A stretch of 64,000 bases of DNA from Bacteroidota bacterium (GCA_023425865.1 JAFABV010000028.1:1-64000); one strand, 5' to 3'; numbered from the stretch's first letter, positions 8,767-17,159 are shown. The notes: generated by a model from the sequence alone, not told the origin. Made by a program: numbers and translations.

Positions 8767-9615
8767 TCAAGAGATTTTGTTTTTGGAGAAATGGCGCATG
8801 ATATACCGGCCGGTGAGGCTCAGCACGAGCACTATGACGGTCAGCACGACAGCGGCAGCGTAAGCCCTGTCTTGTACCTCGGGCTGTGGCGCGCTGAGCT
8901 GAAAGAAGATGCTCAGTGGCAGCGTAGCGGCTGGGTCGGAGAGTGCCGTGGGGATATTGTCTGAAAAGCCGGCGGTAAACATCACGCCAGCCGCGTCACC
9001 AATGGCCTTGCCCACTGCCAGCAGGGTAGCTGTGGCGAGGGCAGGCGCCGTTTGGCGTATCACCACCCCTATGGTCTCTATGCGTGTGGCGCCTAAGCTG
9101 TAGGCTGCCTCTAAGAGATTACGTGGAATATTCTTCGCCACCTCGTCAAGTGAGCGTATGAGCAGAGGCACCACCAACAGCGTCTCTACGATGATGCCGC
9201 CCAGGAGAGAGGCGCGCAAACCCATATATACCATGATGGCAAAACCGAAGGCTCCGTACACAATGGATGGAATACCAAACAAGATGTCGTAGGCCAAACG
9301 GGCAACGCTGGCCAGTTTGGAGTCTTGACTCAGATACACATTGAGATAAAACACGATGGGCACGGCAATGAGCAGTCCGATGCCGGTAGAGACAACGACG
9401 ATGAGCAGTGAACCCACGATGGCATTGAGAAAGCCGCCCTCGCCCCCGATGTAGAACCCGCCACTGGGAATCTGGGATACCATCTCCCAACTGAGTACGG
9501 GCAGTCCGCGCATCAAGATACTGCCCACCACGCTTACCACCAGTAGGGCGACGGCGGCAACGCTGGCCAACATCAGGCCACGGGCTATCTTTTCTTCTAC
9601 GAATTTCAGTTGCAT
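8767..9615 (-). CDS. pstA: Pst-type ABC transporter permease (PstA-like)
   Basis: A 282-residue inner-membrane permease with about six hydrophobic helices and the binding-protein-dependent permease loop EAAYSLGATRIETIGVVIRQ, which docks the ATPase. By family this is PstA, which with PstC forms the channel of a phosphate importer. The context differs: it follows cysDNH and the binding protein on the same strand and precedes hemA, and the promoter before pstC carries the sulfur-type operators. Phosphate is the default prediction from homology; sulfate is inferred from context. No phoU is present, and the ATPase gene is 8 kb away. Confidence 0.85.
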   Translation of the reverse strand: MQLKFVEEKIARGLMLASVAAVALLVVSVVGSILMRGLPVLSWEMVSQIPSGGFYIGGEGGFLNAIVGSLLIVVVSTGIGLLIAVPIVFYLNVYLSQDSKLASVARLAYDILFGIPSIVYGAFGFAIMVYMGLRASLLGGIIVETLLVVPLLIRSLDEVAKNIPRNLLEAAYSLGATRIETIGVVIRQTAPALATATLLAVGKAIGDAAGVMFTAGFSDNIPTALSDPAATLPLSIFFQLSAPQPEVQDRAYAAAVVLTVIVLVLSLTGRYIMRHFSKNKIS

Positions 9616-9645
9616 TTTATCTTGAATTGTGGGATGATTGATGGC

Positions 9646-10524
9646 TTATGCCAATTTTCGGAGTGTGATGCGCGCAAAGAGATTGAATACCAGCACCAAG
9701 GCAAAGAGTAGCAGTGCGGCAAACATCAGCGCGCTCTCATAGAGGGGCATGGAGAGCATCTCGCCATAGTTGTTGGCAATGAGGGCGGGTAGGGGGTAGC
9801 AGGCATCGAGCAGGTTACGGGGAATGATGGGCAGGTTGCCACATACCATCATCACCGCCATGGTCTCGCCCAACGCACGACTTACGGCAAGTACGACCGC
9901 CGCGACAATACCCGGTGCGGAGCGTCGCAGTACCACATGTTTCACGGTTTGCCAGCGTGTGGCGCCTAAGGCGTAAGAACCCTCACGATAGTCATTGCCG
10001 ACACCGGTAAAGAGTTCGATGAAGAGACTCTGCATCAGCGGTATGATCATCACGCTGAGCACCAGTCCGCCTGTCAACAGTGTGTATCCGCCCGTGGGGT
10101 GCCCAAGCGTTGGTCCAAGCTTGTCGGCAATCCATGGTACAATGATGAGCGTTCCCCATACGCCGTAGAGCACAGAGGGTAGTCCGGCCAGAATGTCCAA
10201 CAACGGATAAACCCACTTGCGCACCTGTGTGCTCGAATATTCGGTGAGATAAATGGCCATCAGCAGCGACAGGGGCAACGACAGTAGCACCGCTAATAAG
10301 GTAACGGCAAATGTGCCGGCGATGAACGGAAGAAAGCCGAAATGGCCGGCCATGGGTTTCCACTGCGCGTCAGTAAGCAACTGCCACAGCGAGTGTTCGC
10401 TGAGGACAGGCCACGACTTGTAATAAAGTCCGAAGGCGATGCCGATAACTAAAACAAGGGAGGCCATGGTCATGACTGCCATTCCTCCCCCGGCTATCCT
10501 GTCGGTGATGATTCTCCTATCCAT
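9646..10524 (-). CDS. pstC: Pst-type ABC transporter permease (PstC-like)
   Basis: A 292-residue membrane permease, partner of the PstA-like protein. It has the permease loop GNDYREGSYALGATRWQTVKHVVLR and the PstC pattern LPLSLLMAIYLTEY. Several hydrophobic segments run from residue 15 to the end. The gene starts 16 bp after a short ORF for a histidine-rich membrane peptide and is followed 30 bp later by pstA. A promoter with two TACC-N8-type operators lies at 10683-10752. The substrate is undetermined: homology says phosphate, while operon context suggests sulfate. Confidence 0.86.
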   Translation of the reverse strand: MDRRIITDRIAGGGMAVMTMASLVLVIGIAFGLYYKSWPVLSEHSLWQLLTDAQWKPMAGHFGFLPFIAGTFAVTLLAVLLSLPLSLLMAIYLTEYSSTQVRKWVYPLLDILAGLPSVLYGVWGTLIIVPWIADKLGPTLGHPTGGYTLLTGGLVLSVMIIPLMQSLFIELFTGVGNDYREGSYALGATRWQTVKHVVLRRSAPGIVAAVVLAVSRALGETMAVMMVCGNLPIIPRNLLDACYPLPALIANNYGEMLSMPLYESALMFAALLLFALVLVFNLFARITLRKLA

Positions 10525-10540
10525 GTTGGCTGAAAAGGGA

Positions 10541-10657
10541 TTAAAGCAAGAAGTTACCCAACAGGCCCACTATCAGGGTTAGTGCGGCACAAGTGAGGGT
10601 CTCAATGAAGCTCCACTCATGGTGTTGCTCGTGGTGTTGGTGTTGTCTTGTTTCCAT
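10541..10657 (-). CDS. 38-residue histidine-rich membrane peptide in the pst unit
   Basis: A short ORF with six histidines among residues 6-13 (METRQHQHHEQHHEWSF), then one hydrophobic segment of about 17 residues ending NFLL at the C-terminus. It starts with ATG preceded by AAAGAGGAAAG, a good ribosome site. It lies 25 bp downstream of a TAACTTTG promoter element, and pstC starts 16 bp after its stop. The residues suggest a single-pass membrane peptide with a metal-binding cytoplasmic tail, possibly an accessory subunit of the transporter. I recognise no family. Support comes from the ribosome site, promoter and compact spacing; conservation has not been checked. Confidence 0.6.
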   Translation of the reverse strand: METRQHQHHEQHHEWSFIETLTCAALTLIVGLLGNFLL

Positions 10658-10682
10658 TTTCTTTCCTCTTTGATTGATAGTG

Positions 10683-10752
10683 CAAAGTTAGAACTTTGTG
10701 GTCACGGAGGAAATACCACAAGCGGGCTAAATGGTTTACCTAACGTTTGGTA
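10683..10752 (-). promoter_or_regulatory. Promoter of the pstC unit with two NarL-like operators
   Basis: A -7 element TAACTTTG occupies 10690-10683 on the minus strand. Exactly 23 bp further upstream is TACCACAAGCGGGCTA (10714-10729), and 23 bp beyond its start is a perfect copy, TACCTAACGTTTGGTA (10737-10752), which overlaps the pstS stop codon. There is no clear TTTG -33 element; the proximal operator covers that region, as expected for activator-dependent transcription. The layout matches the cysD, pstB, luxR, metY and hcyS promoters. Confidence 0.7.
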
Positions 10753-11717
10753 TTCTGCAACAAACTCCATGCGGCCTGCTGTTTTTCCTGGCTTATACGA
10801 ATGAATCCTTGCGACTCGTTGACCTCCTGTCCTTGGGTGATGACGTATTTCAGGAAGGCGACGAGTACATGACTCGTGGGCTTGCCACGCGTCACAAAAT
10901 AGAGGTCTCGGGCAGGTGGTGAGGGATAGCGCCCATTGGCAATCGCCCTCACCAGTTTGTCTTTGTCGTTGCTGTATTGTTCGTCTGGGTCAATCTTACC
11001 ATTGTTATTCATGTCAATGGGAATAACGGCAAGACCGGGATATGGTCGTTTGGTACGTGCGTCAAACACATAGCCTATGTTATTGTAGGCGATGCCGTAG
11101 ATGTCACGTTGTATGGCTGAGGCCATGCCAGGGTCGCCATAGACGCCCATGCCCTCTAAGTCTTCTTGTTTCTTGCCCAACCACTCGGCCCAGGTGTCGC
11201 CAGCACCGCATGCGTCGGAACGTGTATAGACCATCACCGCCGCTGTGTTGCCGTTGCCGGCCACCTGTCCCCAGGTCTTCACCTTGCCTGTAATCCAAAG
11301 GTTGATGGCAGTTTGGCGCGACAGTCCTCGTCGTTGCAACGTCAGGAGGTTGGGGTTGCGGGCGTTGATGGTGGGTATCACGGCGTCTTTGGCCACGGGA
11401 AACGCCACGGCCCCCTTCTCTATCTCACTCTGGGCCAACTCTCGCGACACCATACCCAGGTCTACAACGTTGGAAAGAGCATCGGTGATGCCCTTGCCTG
11501 TGCCCCCTGCGCTGATGTCGATCTTTACCCCGGGGTGCAGTTGGGTGAAGTCGTTGGCCCATTTCACCGCTAACGGATAGAGCGCAAAGGCACCCGAGAG
11601 CGAGAGCTGTCCGTGCAGTCCATCGCCTGCAGGAGCGTTGTCGGCTTTCTTGCCACCACAGCCCCCAAGGGTCAGTGTCAGTGCTGAGAGGCAGAGCCAT
11701 GCCGTGAAAGTCTTCAT
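10740..11717 (-). CDS. pstS: PstS-like substrate-binding lipoprotein
   Basis: A 325-residue periplasmic binding protein with a lipoprotein signal (hydrophobic stretch to LGGC, Cys20), so probably anchored in the membrane. The fold is PBP-like (LSGAFALYPLAVKWANDF near residue 40, SAGGTGKGITDA, DLGMVSREL, YTRSDACGAGDTWAEW). By eye, the position of the E. coli PstS aspartate that favours phosphate over sulfate (GASDAP) aligns with the VSREL stretch without that aspartate. Other PstS families vary there too, so this does not settle specificity. The gene lies 37 bp after cysH on the same strand, so it should share the cysD promoter, which argues for sulfate. pstC and pstA follow after a regulated promoter. 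Confidence 0.8.
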   Translation of the reverse strand: MKTFTAWLCLSALTLTLGGCGGKKADNAPAGDGLHGQLSLSGAFALYPLAVKWANDFTQLHPGVKIDISAGGTGKGITDALSNVVDLGMVSRELAQSEIEKGAVAFPVAKDAVIPTINARNPNLLTLQRRGLSRQTAINLWITGKVKTWGQVAGNGNTAAVMVYTRSDACGAGDTWAEWLGKKQEDLEGMGVYGDPGMASAIQRDIYGIAYNNIGYVFDARTKRPYPGLAVIPIDMNNNGKIDPDEQYSNDKDKLVRAIANGRYPSPPARDLYFVTRGKPTSHVLVAFLKYVITQGQEVNESQGFIRISQEKQQAAWSLLQNTKR

Positions 11718-11754
11718 ACGCTTATGGTTAGAGTGAATACCTACTTAAAGGGGG

Positions 11755-12525
11755 CTAATCTGTATGGTCTCTGCGGTGCAGTCCGCATTCCCTGTGGTCG
11801 GGCGACTCCCACCACCATCGTCCGGCGCGGATGTCCTCGCCGGGCTTCACGGCGCGGGTGCATGGCTCGCAGCCTATGCTGGGGAAACCTTTGTCGTGCA
11901 GCTTGTTGTAGGGCACATGGTGTTTGCGGATATAGTTCCAGACGTCTTCTTCCGTCCAGTCGATGAGCGGATTCACCTTCAGCTTGTGATGCATCTCGTC
12001 CCACTCCACAGCCTGCATGTCCTTGCGGGTGACACTCTGGCTGCGGCGCAGTCCGCACACCCATACGTCCAGCGTTGACATGGCACGGGCCAATGGCTCT
12101 AATTTGCGCACTTGACAGCAGCGGTGACGATTCTCCAGACTTGAGTAAAACAGGTTGATGCCTTGCTCCTGCACCATGCGCTGCACGTCATCAAACCGGG
12201 GGAAATACACCTCGATGTTGATGCCGTAGGTCATGTTGGTCTTGTCGATGAGCTGGTAGGTCTCGGGAAACAGTCGCCCGGTGTCGAGGGTGAAGATACG
12301 CGCTTTGCGGTTGTGCGTTACAGCCATGTGGGTGAGCACCTGGTCTTCGATGCTCAGGCTCGACGACACCGCTATGCGCTCACCAAAGGTGTCGATCAAG
12401 AAGGCCAGCTTCTCTTCGGCGTTGGCACCTTGCAGGTGCGCGTTGAGAGTGGCTAACCATGCCTCACGTTGCTGTGGGTCTTGCCAACCCTCACTTGCTT
12501 TCCAATGATTTGCGTTGTCGCTCAT
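11755..12525 (-). CDS. cysH: Assimilatory APS reductase (CysH family)
   Basis: A 256-residue PAPS/APS reductase that reduces activated sulfate to sulfite using thioredoxin. The catalytic cysteine is in ECGLH (Cys247) near the C-terminus. Two further pairs, Cys136-Cys137 and Cys219/Cys222 (GCEPC), form the CC...CxxC set that binds a [4Fe-4S] cluster and marks enzymes using APS rather than PAPS. This agrees with the absence of an APS kinase (cysC) in the cluster. The gene sits 9 bp after cysN and 37 bp before the binding-protein gene, within the cysDNH-pst run. Confidence 0.94.
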   Translation of the reverse strand: MSDNANHWKASEGWQDPQQREAWLATLNAHLQGANAEEKLAFLIDTFGERIAVSSSLSIEDQVLTHMAVTHNRKARIFTLDTGRLFPETYQLIDKTNMTYGINIEVYFPRFDDVQRMVQEQGINLFYSSLENRHRCCQVRKLEPLARAMSTLDVWVCGLRRSQSVTRKDMQAVEWDEMHHKLKVNPLIDWTEEDVWNYIRKHHVPYNKLHDKGFPSIGCEPCTRAVKPGEDIRAGRWWWESPDHRECGLHRRDHTD

Positions 12526-12534
12526 ACCTGTTGT

Positions 12535-13806
12535 TTATATAATCATGCCTGCGCCCACTGTCTCGTTGGTGTCGGCGTCTATAAACACGACGCTACCGGT
12601 GACGTGGTTGTCGGCGTATGCGTCAAAGACTATGGGGTTGGCGGTATGGATACTCACCTCGGCAATGTCGTTCATCTTCAGTTCTGTCACGTCGTGCTCC
12701 TGTTCCAAGGTGTTGATGTTGTAACGGAAGTTGATGCCGCGAATCACGACCGGTGTCTCAAAAGTGGTTTGTCGTAACACATACTTATTGCGGGGCTGCA
12801 AGGGACGCTCATTGAACCAGCACACGTTGAGCGTGATATCCTGGTCTATGTGTGGCTGTACCTCGTCGGCTTTCACCAGTGTGTCGCCACGGCTGATGTC
12901 GATGTCGTCGCTAACACGGATTGTCACGCTCTCGGGCGGTGCTGCCTGTTGCAGCTCCTGGTCTACGATGCTGATTGATGACACGGTAGACTCTTGGCCT
13001 GAGGGAAGTACACGCACCCGGTCGCCCACGCGGATCACGCCGCCACTCACACGACCCGCATAACCGCGGTAGTCGTGGTACTTGTCGCTGATGGGACGGA
13101 TGACGTACTGCACAGGATAGCGGAAGAAATCGCTGATGCCTTTGTGTGTCACAGGTACTGTTTCCAGAAATTCGAGCAGCGGACGTCCCTTGTACCAAGG
13201 CATATTGTCGCTGGCGTTTACTACGTTATCGCCTAATTTTGCGCTGATGGGGATGAAGGCCGTGCTGCGTATATTGAGCGTTTTGGCCATCTCCTTATAG
13301 TCGGCCACGATTTTGTTATAGGTCTCTTCTGAGAAGTCTACCAGGTCCATTTTGTTGATGGCCACCACAATGTTGGGTATGCCTAACAGGCTGGAGATGA
13401 AGCTATGGCGTATGGTCTGTTCGAGAACGCCGTGGCGGGCGTCGACCAGGATGATGGCCAGGTCGGCCGTCGAGGCACCCGTCACCATGTTGCGGGTGTA
13501 CTGGATGTGCCCCGGAGTGTCGGCAATGATAAACTTACGTTTGGGTGTGGCAAAATAGCGGTAGGCCACATCGATGGTGATACCCTGCTCGCGCTCGGCA
13601 CGCAGACCGTCGGTCAGCAGTGCCAGGTTCACCTCTTCATTGCCGCGGCTCTTGCTGGCTTGTTCCACGGCTTCTAACTGATCCTCGAATATCGACTTGC
13701 TATCATAGAGCAAACGTCCGATGAGTGTGCTCTTGCCGTCGTCAACGCTGCCTGCGGTAGAAAAGCGCAGCAGCTCCATATCTAAGTAACCTCTTGTTGT
13801 TGACAT
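12535..13806 (-). CDS. cysN: Sulfate adenylyltransferase subunit 1, GTPase
   Basis: A 423-residue elongation-factor-like GTPase that drives ATP sulfurylase (CysD) to make APS from sulfate. Seen: the G1 loop GSVDDGKST near residues 16-24, DTPGHIQYTRNM (G3), NKMDLVD (G4), and the CysN-type C-terminal beta domains. There is no APS kinase fusion, in keeping with the APS-type reductase next door. The spacer before its ATG consists of the 16-bp repeat that directly abuts the cysD stop codon, and cysH follows 9 bp after its own stop. Confidence 0.96.
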   Translation of the reverse strand: MSTTRGYLDMELLRFSTAGSVDDGKSTLIGRLLYDSKSIFEDQLEAVEQASKSRGNEEVNLALLTDGLRAEREQGITIDVAYRYFATPKRKFIIADTPGHIQYTRNMVTGASTADLAIILVDARHGVLEQTIRHSFISSLLGIPNIVVAINKMDLVDFSEETYNKIVADYKEMAKTLNIRSTAFIPISAKLGDNVVNASDNMPWYKGRPLLEFLETVPVTHKGISDFFRYPVQYVIRPISDKYHDYRGYAGRVSGGVIRVGDRVRVLPSGQESTVSSISIVDQELQQAAPPESVTIRVSDDIDISRGDTLVKADEVQPHIDQDITLNVCWFNERPLQPRNKYVLRQTTFETPVVIRGINFRYNINTLEQEHDVTELKMNDIAEVSIHTANPIVFDAYADNHVTGSVVFIDADTNETVGAGMII

Positions 13807-13809
13807 AGT

Positions 13810-13847
13810 GGGTTGGTTTGTTGGTGGGTTGGTTTGTTGGTGGGTTA
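13810..13847. repeat. 16-bp tandem repeat between cysD and cysN
   Basis: Two exact copies of GGGTTGGTTTGTTGGT (13810-13825 and 13826-13841) plus a partial third fill the spacer between the cysD stop and the cysN start. Read on the coding strand it is an A/C-rich ACCAACAAACCAACCC leader just before the ATG. The spacer before hemB has the same unit and period. Confidence 0.8.
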
Positions 13848-14750
13848 GAAGTATCCGGCTTTCTTGCGGTCTTCCATGGCTGTTTCCGACCGCTTGTCAT
13901 CTGCTCGTCCTCCTCGCTCTGTGACGCGTGAGGCCGCTATCTCCTCGATGATATCCTCTAAGGTGTGCGCCTCAGAGAGCGTCACACCCGTGCAGGTGAT
14001 GTCGCCAATGGTACGGCAGCGCACCTTCTTGCGCACCACTTGCTCTGTAGGCTTGAGCTTGATGCAGGGCTCGGCGGCCAGCCACTGACCGTCGCGCTCA
14101 AAGACATCGCGCTCGTGGGTGAAGTAGAGGCTGGGCATCTCGATCTTCTCCTGGAGGATATACTGCCACACGTCCATCTCTGTCCAGTTGGAGATGGGGA
14201 ACACACGGAAGTGCTCGCCCATGTTCTTTCGTCCGTTGAAGATGTTCCACAACTCTGGGCGCTGGTTCTTGGGGTTCCACTGTCCGAACTCGTCGCGGTG
14301 ACTGAAGAAGCGTTCCTTGGCACGGGCCTTCTCCTCGTCGCGGCGGGCACCGCCGATGGCAGCGTCAAACTTATATTTCTCTAATGTATCTAAAAGCGTT
14401 ACTGTCTGCAGTTTGTTGCGCGAGGCGTAGTAGCCCGTCTCTTCTTTTACACGTCCCTGGTCGATGCTCTCTTGTACAGAACCCACGATGAGGTCGGCGC
14501 CCAACTTCTTGACTAATGCGTCACGATACTCGATTGTTTCTGTAAAGTTGTGTCCCGTGTCAATATGGAGCAGGGAGAAAGGCAGTTTGGCTGGGTAGAA
14601 GGCCTTGTAGGCTAAATGTGTGACCACAATAGAATCTTTACCCCCGGAAAAGAGAATCACGGGGCGCTCAAACTGCGCCGCTACCTCGCGCAGAACATAG
14701 ATTGACTCGGCCTCGAGCTCTTTCAAGTGTGTGATGGTGTTATTGTCCAT
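13845..14750 (-). CDS. cysD: Sulfate adenylyltransferase subunit 2
   Basis: A 301-residue ATP sulfurylase catalytic subunit, making APS and pyrophosphate from sulfate and ATP together with CysN. It has the PP-loop motif FSGGKDSIV and the CysD motifs HIDTGHNF and GGARRDEEKARAKER. The ATG at 14750 (MDNNTITHLKELEAESIYV) matches the family start and length; the frame extends upstream, but the promoter at 14823-14830 makes longer starts unlikely. It is the first gene of the minus-strand run cysD-cysN-cysH-pstS. Confidence 0.96.
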   Translation of the reverse strand: MDNNTITHLKELEAESIYVLREVAAQFERPVILFSGGKDSIVVTHLAYKAFYPAKLPFSLLHIDTGHNFTETIEYRDALVKKLGADLIVGSVQESIDQGRVKEETGYYASRNKLQTVTLLDTLEKYKFDAAIGGARRDEEKARAKERFFSHRDEFGQWNPKNQRPELWNIFNGRKNMGEHFRVFPISNWTEMDVWQYILQEKIEMPSLYFTHERDVFERDGQWLAAEPCIKLKPTEQVVRKKVRCRTIGDITCTGVTLSEAHTLEDIIEEIAASRVTERGGRADDKRSETAMEDRKKAGYF

Positions 14751-14822
14751 ATCTTCTGGTTTTATTGAATATCTGCCTTTGGGTGACATACGGCGCATAA
14801 CGTTACACCTGAATGTCTGGTG

Positions 14823-14892
14823 CAAAGGTACGCAGTTTGAGTAGCCTATGTAATACCCGAATTGGGGTAATCGTCATCACCATCATGCGGTA
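14823..14892 (-). promoter_or_regulatory. cysD promoter with NarL-like operators
   Basis: The -7 element TACCTTTG is at 14830-14823 on the minus strand, about 70 bp before the cysD ATG. A perfect palindromic operator, TACCCGAATTGGGGTA, lies at 14854-14869, leaving a 23-bp gap. A degenerate second copy, TCACCATCATGCGGTA, starts 23 bp further out at 14877. No TTTG is found at -33, which suggests that a bound activator is needed. Confidence 0.72.
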
Positions 14893-15004
14893 AACCGTAT
14901 CGCTATTGTTTGGTAGGGCGAAGTGGTTGTGAGTTAGATGTTTGCGTATAAAGGTAATCGGGCGCAGTAGAAATGATATTTTGGGATTCTCCGGAGGCAA
15001 GCGG

Positions 15005-15055
15005 CGAAACCCTTCTCACCCCGCATGCACCAGTCAGTATAGTGTCAGGGTTTCG
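15005..15055. other. Inverted repeat in the cysD-GH109 gap
   Basis: The arms CGAAACCCT (15005-15013) and AGGGTTTCG (15047-15055) are perfect inverted copies separated by 33 bases. The surrounding gap, about 14893-15504, has no convincing gene. It holds this inverted repeat, the 23-bp repeat array and the 37-bp dispersed repeat. Function unknown. Confidence 0.35.
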
Positions 15056-15189
15056 ATTGTTATCCTCCGCTCGCCTTCGGCGAATCTTATAAATACCAAT
15101 AGGCAATTGCACTACTATCTTGAACGTTTGCTTTTACGATGTGCTTGCCCCTTGGCGCGTGCGTTCTGGCTAAATGAAACAGCCCAAGT

Positions 15190-15290
15190 CATCGGATGCT
15201 TCGATATAGAATGATATGATGGTTTTATATTGAACCATAAAATGGTTTAATATAGAACTATCGGATGGTTTAATATAGAATCATCGGGCT
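15190..15290. repeat. 23-bp palindromic repeat array, locus 2
   Basis: Four to five copies of the 23-bp unit (type GGATGGTTTAATATAGAATCATC) lie in a gene-free region. The flanks are also shared with locus 3 near 25165: GGCTAAATGA before the array and AACGGTTGGGCGTAGGCAT after it. The repeated module is therefore larger than the array, about 140 bp. Confidence 0.75.
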
Positions 15291-15393
15291 GTTCGATGAG
15301 AACGGTTGGGCGTAGGCATAGAGATGAGGCGACGGGAGCCGATGGTTGTTGACGCTAAGCAGGGGTGGAGGCAAGACGCCACGGATGTTATCT

Positions 15394-15430
15394 CCTTCGT
15401 GACCTTGGCCCCACGATGATTCTGCTGAGC
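15394..15430. repeat. 37-bp dispersed repeat, copy 1
   Basis: This 37-bp stretch matches 37818-37854 in the opposite orientation at 34 of 37 positions, including an uninterrupted 24-base match that contains GGGGCCAAGGTCACGAAGG on the other strand. Both copies are intergenic. Confidence 0.6.
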
Positions 15431-15504
15431 CGGTAATCGCTGTCAGTGCTTCATGGCTGTGATGGTGGATGTGGCGGAGTGTCAGTTGTGGTTTGCATGG
15501 TGAC

Positions 15505-15541
15505 AAACAAAAAATCCCGGCCATGCAACCATGACCGGGAT
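15505..15541 (-). terminator. Rho-independent terminator after the GH109-like gene
   Basis: On the minus strand, a 12-bp stem (ATCCCGGTCATG / CATGGCCGGGAT, one G-U pair) with a 4-base loop is followed by TTTTTTG. It lies 25 bp after the stop codon of the gene at 15566-17125. Confidence 0.85.
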
Positions 15542-15565
15542 AAATATAGATGGTAAGATAGTGTC

Positions 15566-17125
15566 TTACTTTTTCTTTGCGGCTTTTTTCTGCTGTGCGT
15601 CGTACTTCTTCCAGAGCTTCTCAGCAGAAGCCTTGAGCTTGGCAGTGAAAGCCTTGTTGGCGGCGTCTTGAGCAGCCTCTTCTTCTGGAGAAGCAAAGGC
15701 ATAGCTAAAGCCCTTGATATCATTCCAGTGTCCGCGGGTAAAGTCGGGAATCTCAACGGGCAGGTTGCCATTGTCCATAGAGATAGAGCCGAGTTCAGCC
15801 AGACAGCACCACTCTGCCAGGTCATATACATCCATGTCTAAGGGCAGACCATGCTGCAGGCAGTAGATGAGGCGAGAGTCCATGATGAAGTCCATACCGC
15901 CGTGGCCGCCCACTTCCTTAGCTTTCACAGTATACTTAGTTACGAGAGGATTCTCAAACTTCTTGTTCAGTGCGTCGAAGTCAGCTTTGGGCATAAACTC
16001 TTCACCCTCCATATAGTCACCAGTCTTCTGTATGCCGGCCAGCTTCATGCTTTCCTTTGTGAGCGAGTAGCCCTCTGTAGGATATTTGTTGGCAAAGCCC
16101 TTGGTACCCTGAATCTGGTACATGCGGTTGTAAGGCTGAGGGGTCATGGTGTTGTGATGAATTTCGAGCACCTTACCATTCTCAGTACGGATGAGCGTGG
16201 TGGTCTGGTCGCCCTGACGGAACTCTTTCACAGGCTGTCCGAGAGCTTTCTCGGCAAACTCCTTGCCAATAACACTCTTGGTGTCCATGGCAACAAGCGT
16301 CTTCATGCGGTCGCCGCGGTGGATGTTGAGCACCTGGGCGATGGGGCCAAGGCCGTGGGTGGCATATACGTCGCCACGATATTTCATATTGTAATCCAAG
16401 CGCCAGCCGAGCTTGTCGTTGCTGTCTTTCTTCCAGTAATAATCCCAATAGGGCGCGAGGTCATGACGGTAAGCGCCCATGGTGTACAATACGTCACCAA
16501 AGAGACCCTTCTGTGCCATGGTAAGGGTATTGAGCTCATAGAAGTCGTAACAGCAGTTCTCTAAAATCATGCAGTGCTTGCGTGTCTTTTCAGAGAGGTT
16601 GATAAGATCCCAGATCTCTGTCATATTCATGGCAGAGGGAACCTCGATGGCGGTGTTCTTGCCAGCCAGCATGGCAGCCTTGGCAACAGGCACGTGGTGC
16701 AACCAGTCGGTGGCGATGTATACCAGGTCGATGTCGTTACGCTTGCACAATTCTTCATAGCCGGTCTCTCCAGAATAGAGAGCTGCGGGTGGCAAACCAG
16801 CCTTACGCAAGCGCTCGTTGGCTTTCTGTGCACGGTCGAGTTCGTGGTCGCAGAGAGCGACAATCTGTACACCCTCTTGGTACACCCAGCGTCGTACGGC
16901 TTCCTGACCGCGCATACCCAGACCAACAAAGGCCACACGCACTACGGGATTTTTGGGGGTGGTAAGGTTTAGCACGTCGGTTTGTCCAGCCGGTCTTTCT
17001 GGTACCTGGGTAACGATGGTACCATTTTTAATAGAGTAAGGCCAGTTGAACTGTGCACTCATACTCTGAGGCATCAGTAAGACTGCCATCAAGAGTAACA
17101 GTTGAGATAGATAATTGTGTTTCAT
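15566..17125 (-). CDS. Secreted Gfo/Idh/MocA-family protein (GH109-like)
   Basis: A 519-residue protein with a signal peptide (hydrophobic residues 8-20, ending SMSAQ). An NAD-binding Rossmann domain follows (VRVAFVGLGMRGQEAV near residue 65, LCDHELDRA), then the oxidoreductase catalytic domain, and a lysine- and alanine-rich tail. GH109 alpha-N-acetylgalactosaminidases share this layout and use tightly bound NAD+ in a redox-neutral cleavage, so periplasmic removal of GalNAc from glycans is plausible. Other secreted Gfo/Idh/MocA enzymes exist, so the substrate is uncertain. It is transcribed alone, with its own promoter at 17160-17190 and a strong terminator. Confidence 0.82.
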   Translation of the reverse strand: MKHNYLSQLLLLMAVLLMPQSMSAQFNWPYSIKNGTIVTQVPERPAGQTDVLNLTTPKNPVVRVAFVGLGMRGQEAVRRWVYQEGVQIVALCDHELDRAQKANERLRKAGLPPAALYSGETGYEELCKRNDIDLVYIATDWLHHVPVAKAAMLAGKNTAIEVPSAMNMTEIWDLINLSEKTRKHCMILENCCYDFYELNTLTMAQKGLFGDVLYTMGAYRHDLAPYWDYYWKKDSNDKLGWRLDYNMKYRGDVYATHGLGPIAQVLNIHRGDRMKTLVAMDTKSVIGKEFAEKALGQPVKEFRQGDQTTTLIRTENGKVLEIHHNTMTPQPYNRMYQIQGTKGFANKYPTEGYSLTKESMKLAGIQKTGDYMEGEEFMPKADFDALNKKFENPLVTKYTVKAKEVGGHGGMDFIMDSRLIYCLQHGLPLDMDVYDLAEWCCLAELGSISMDNGNLPVEIPDFTRGHWNDIKGFSYAFASPEEEAAQDAANKAFTAKLKASAEKLWKKYDAQQKKAAKKK

Positions 17126-17159
17126 TTTACTTGGTTATAGTAAACTTTTTGTTGAAATG

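Noticed and set aside
15190..15290. Repeat array as a possible CRISPR
   Set aside because: The units are 23 bp, directly adjacent with no unique spacers, and no cas genes are present.
15851..16564. 237-residue reading frame antisense to the GH109-like gene
   Set aside because: Shadow of a well supported gene with signal peptide, promoter and terminator; no ribosome site or family features.
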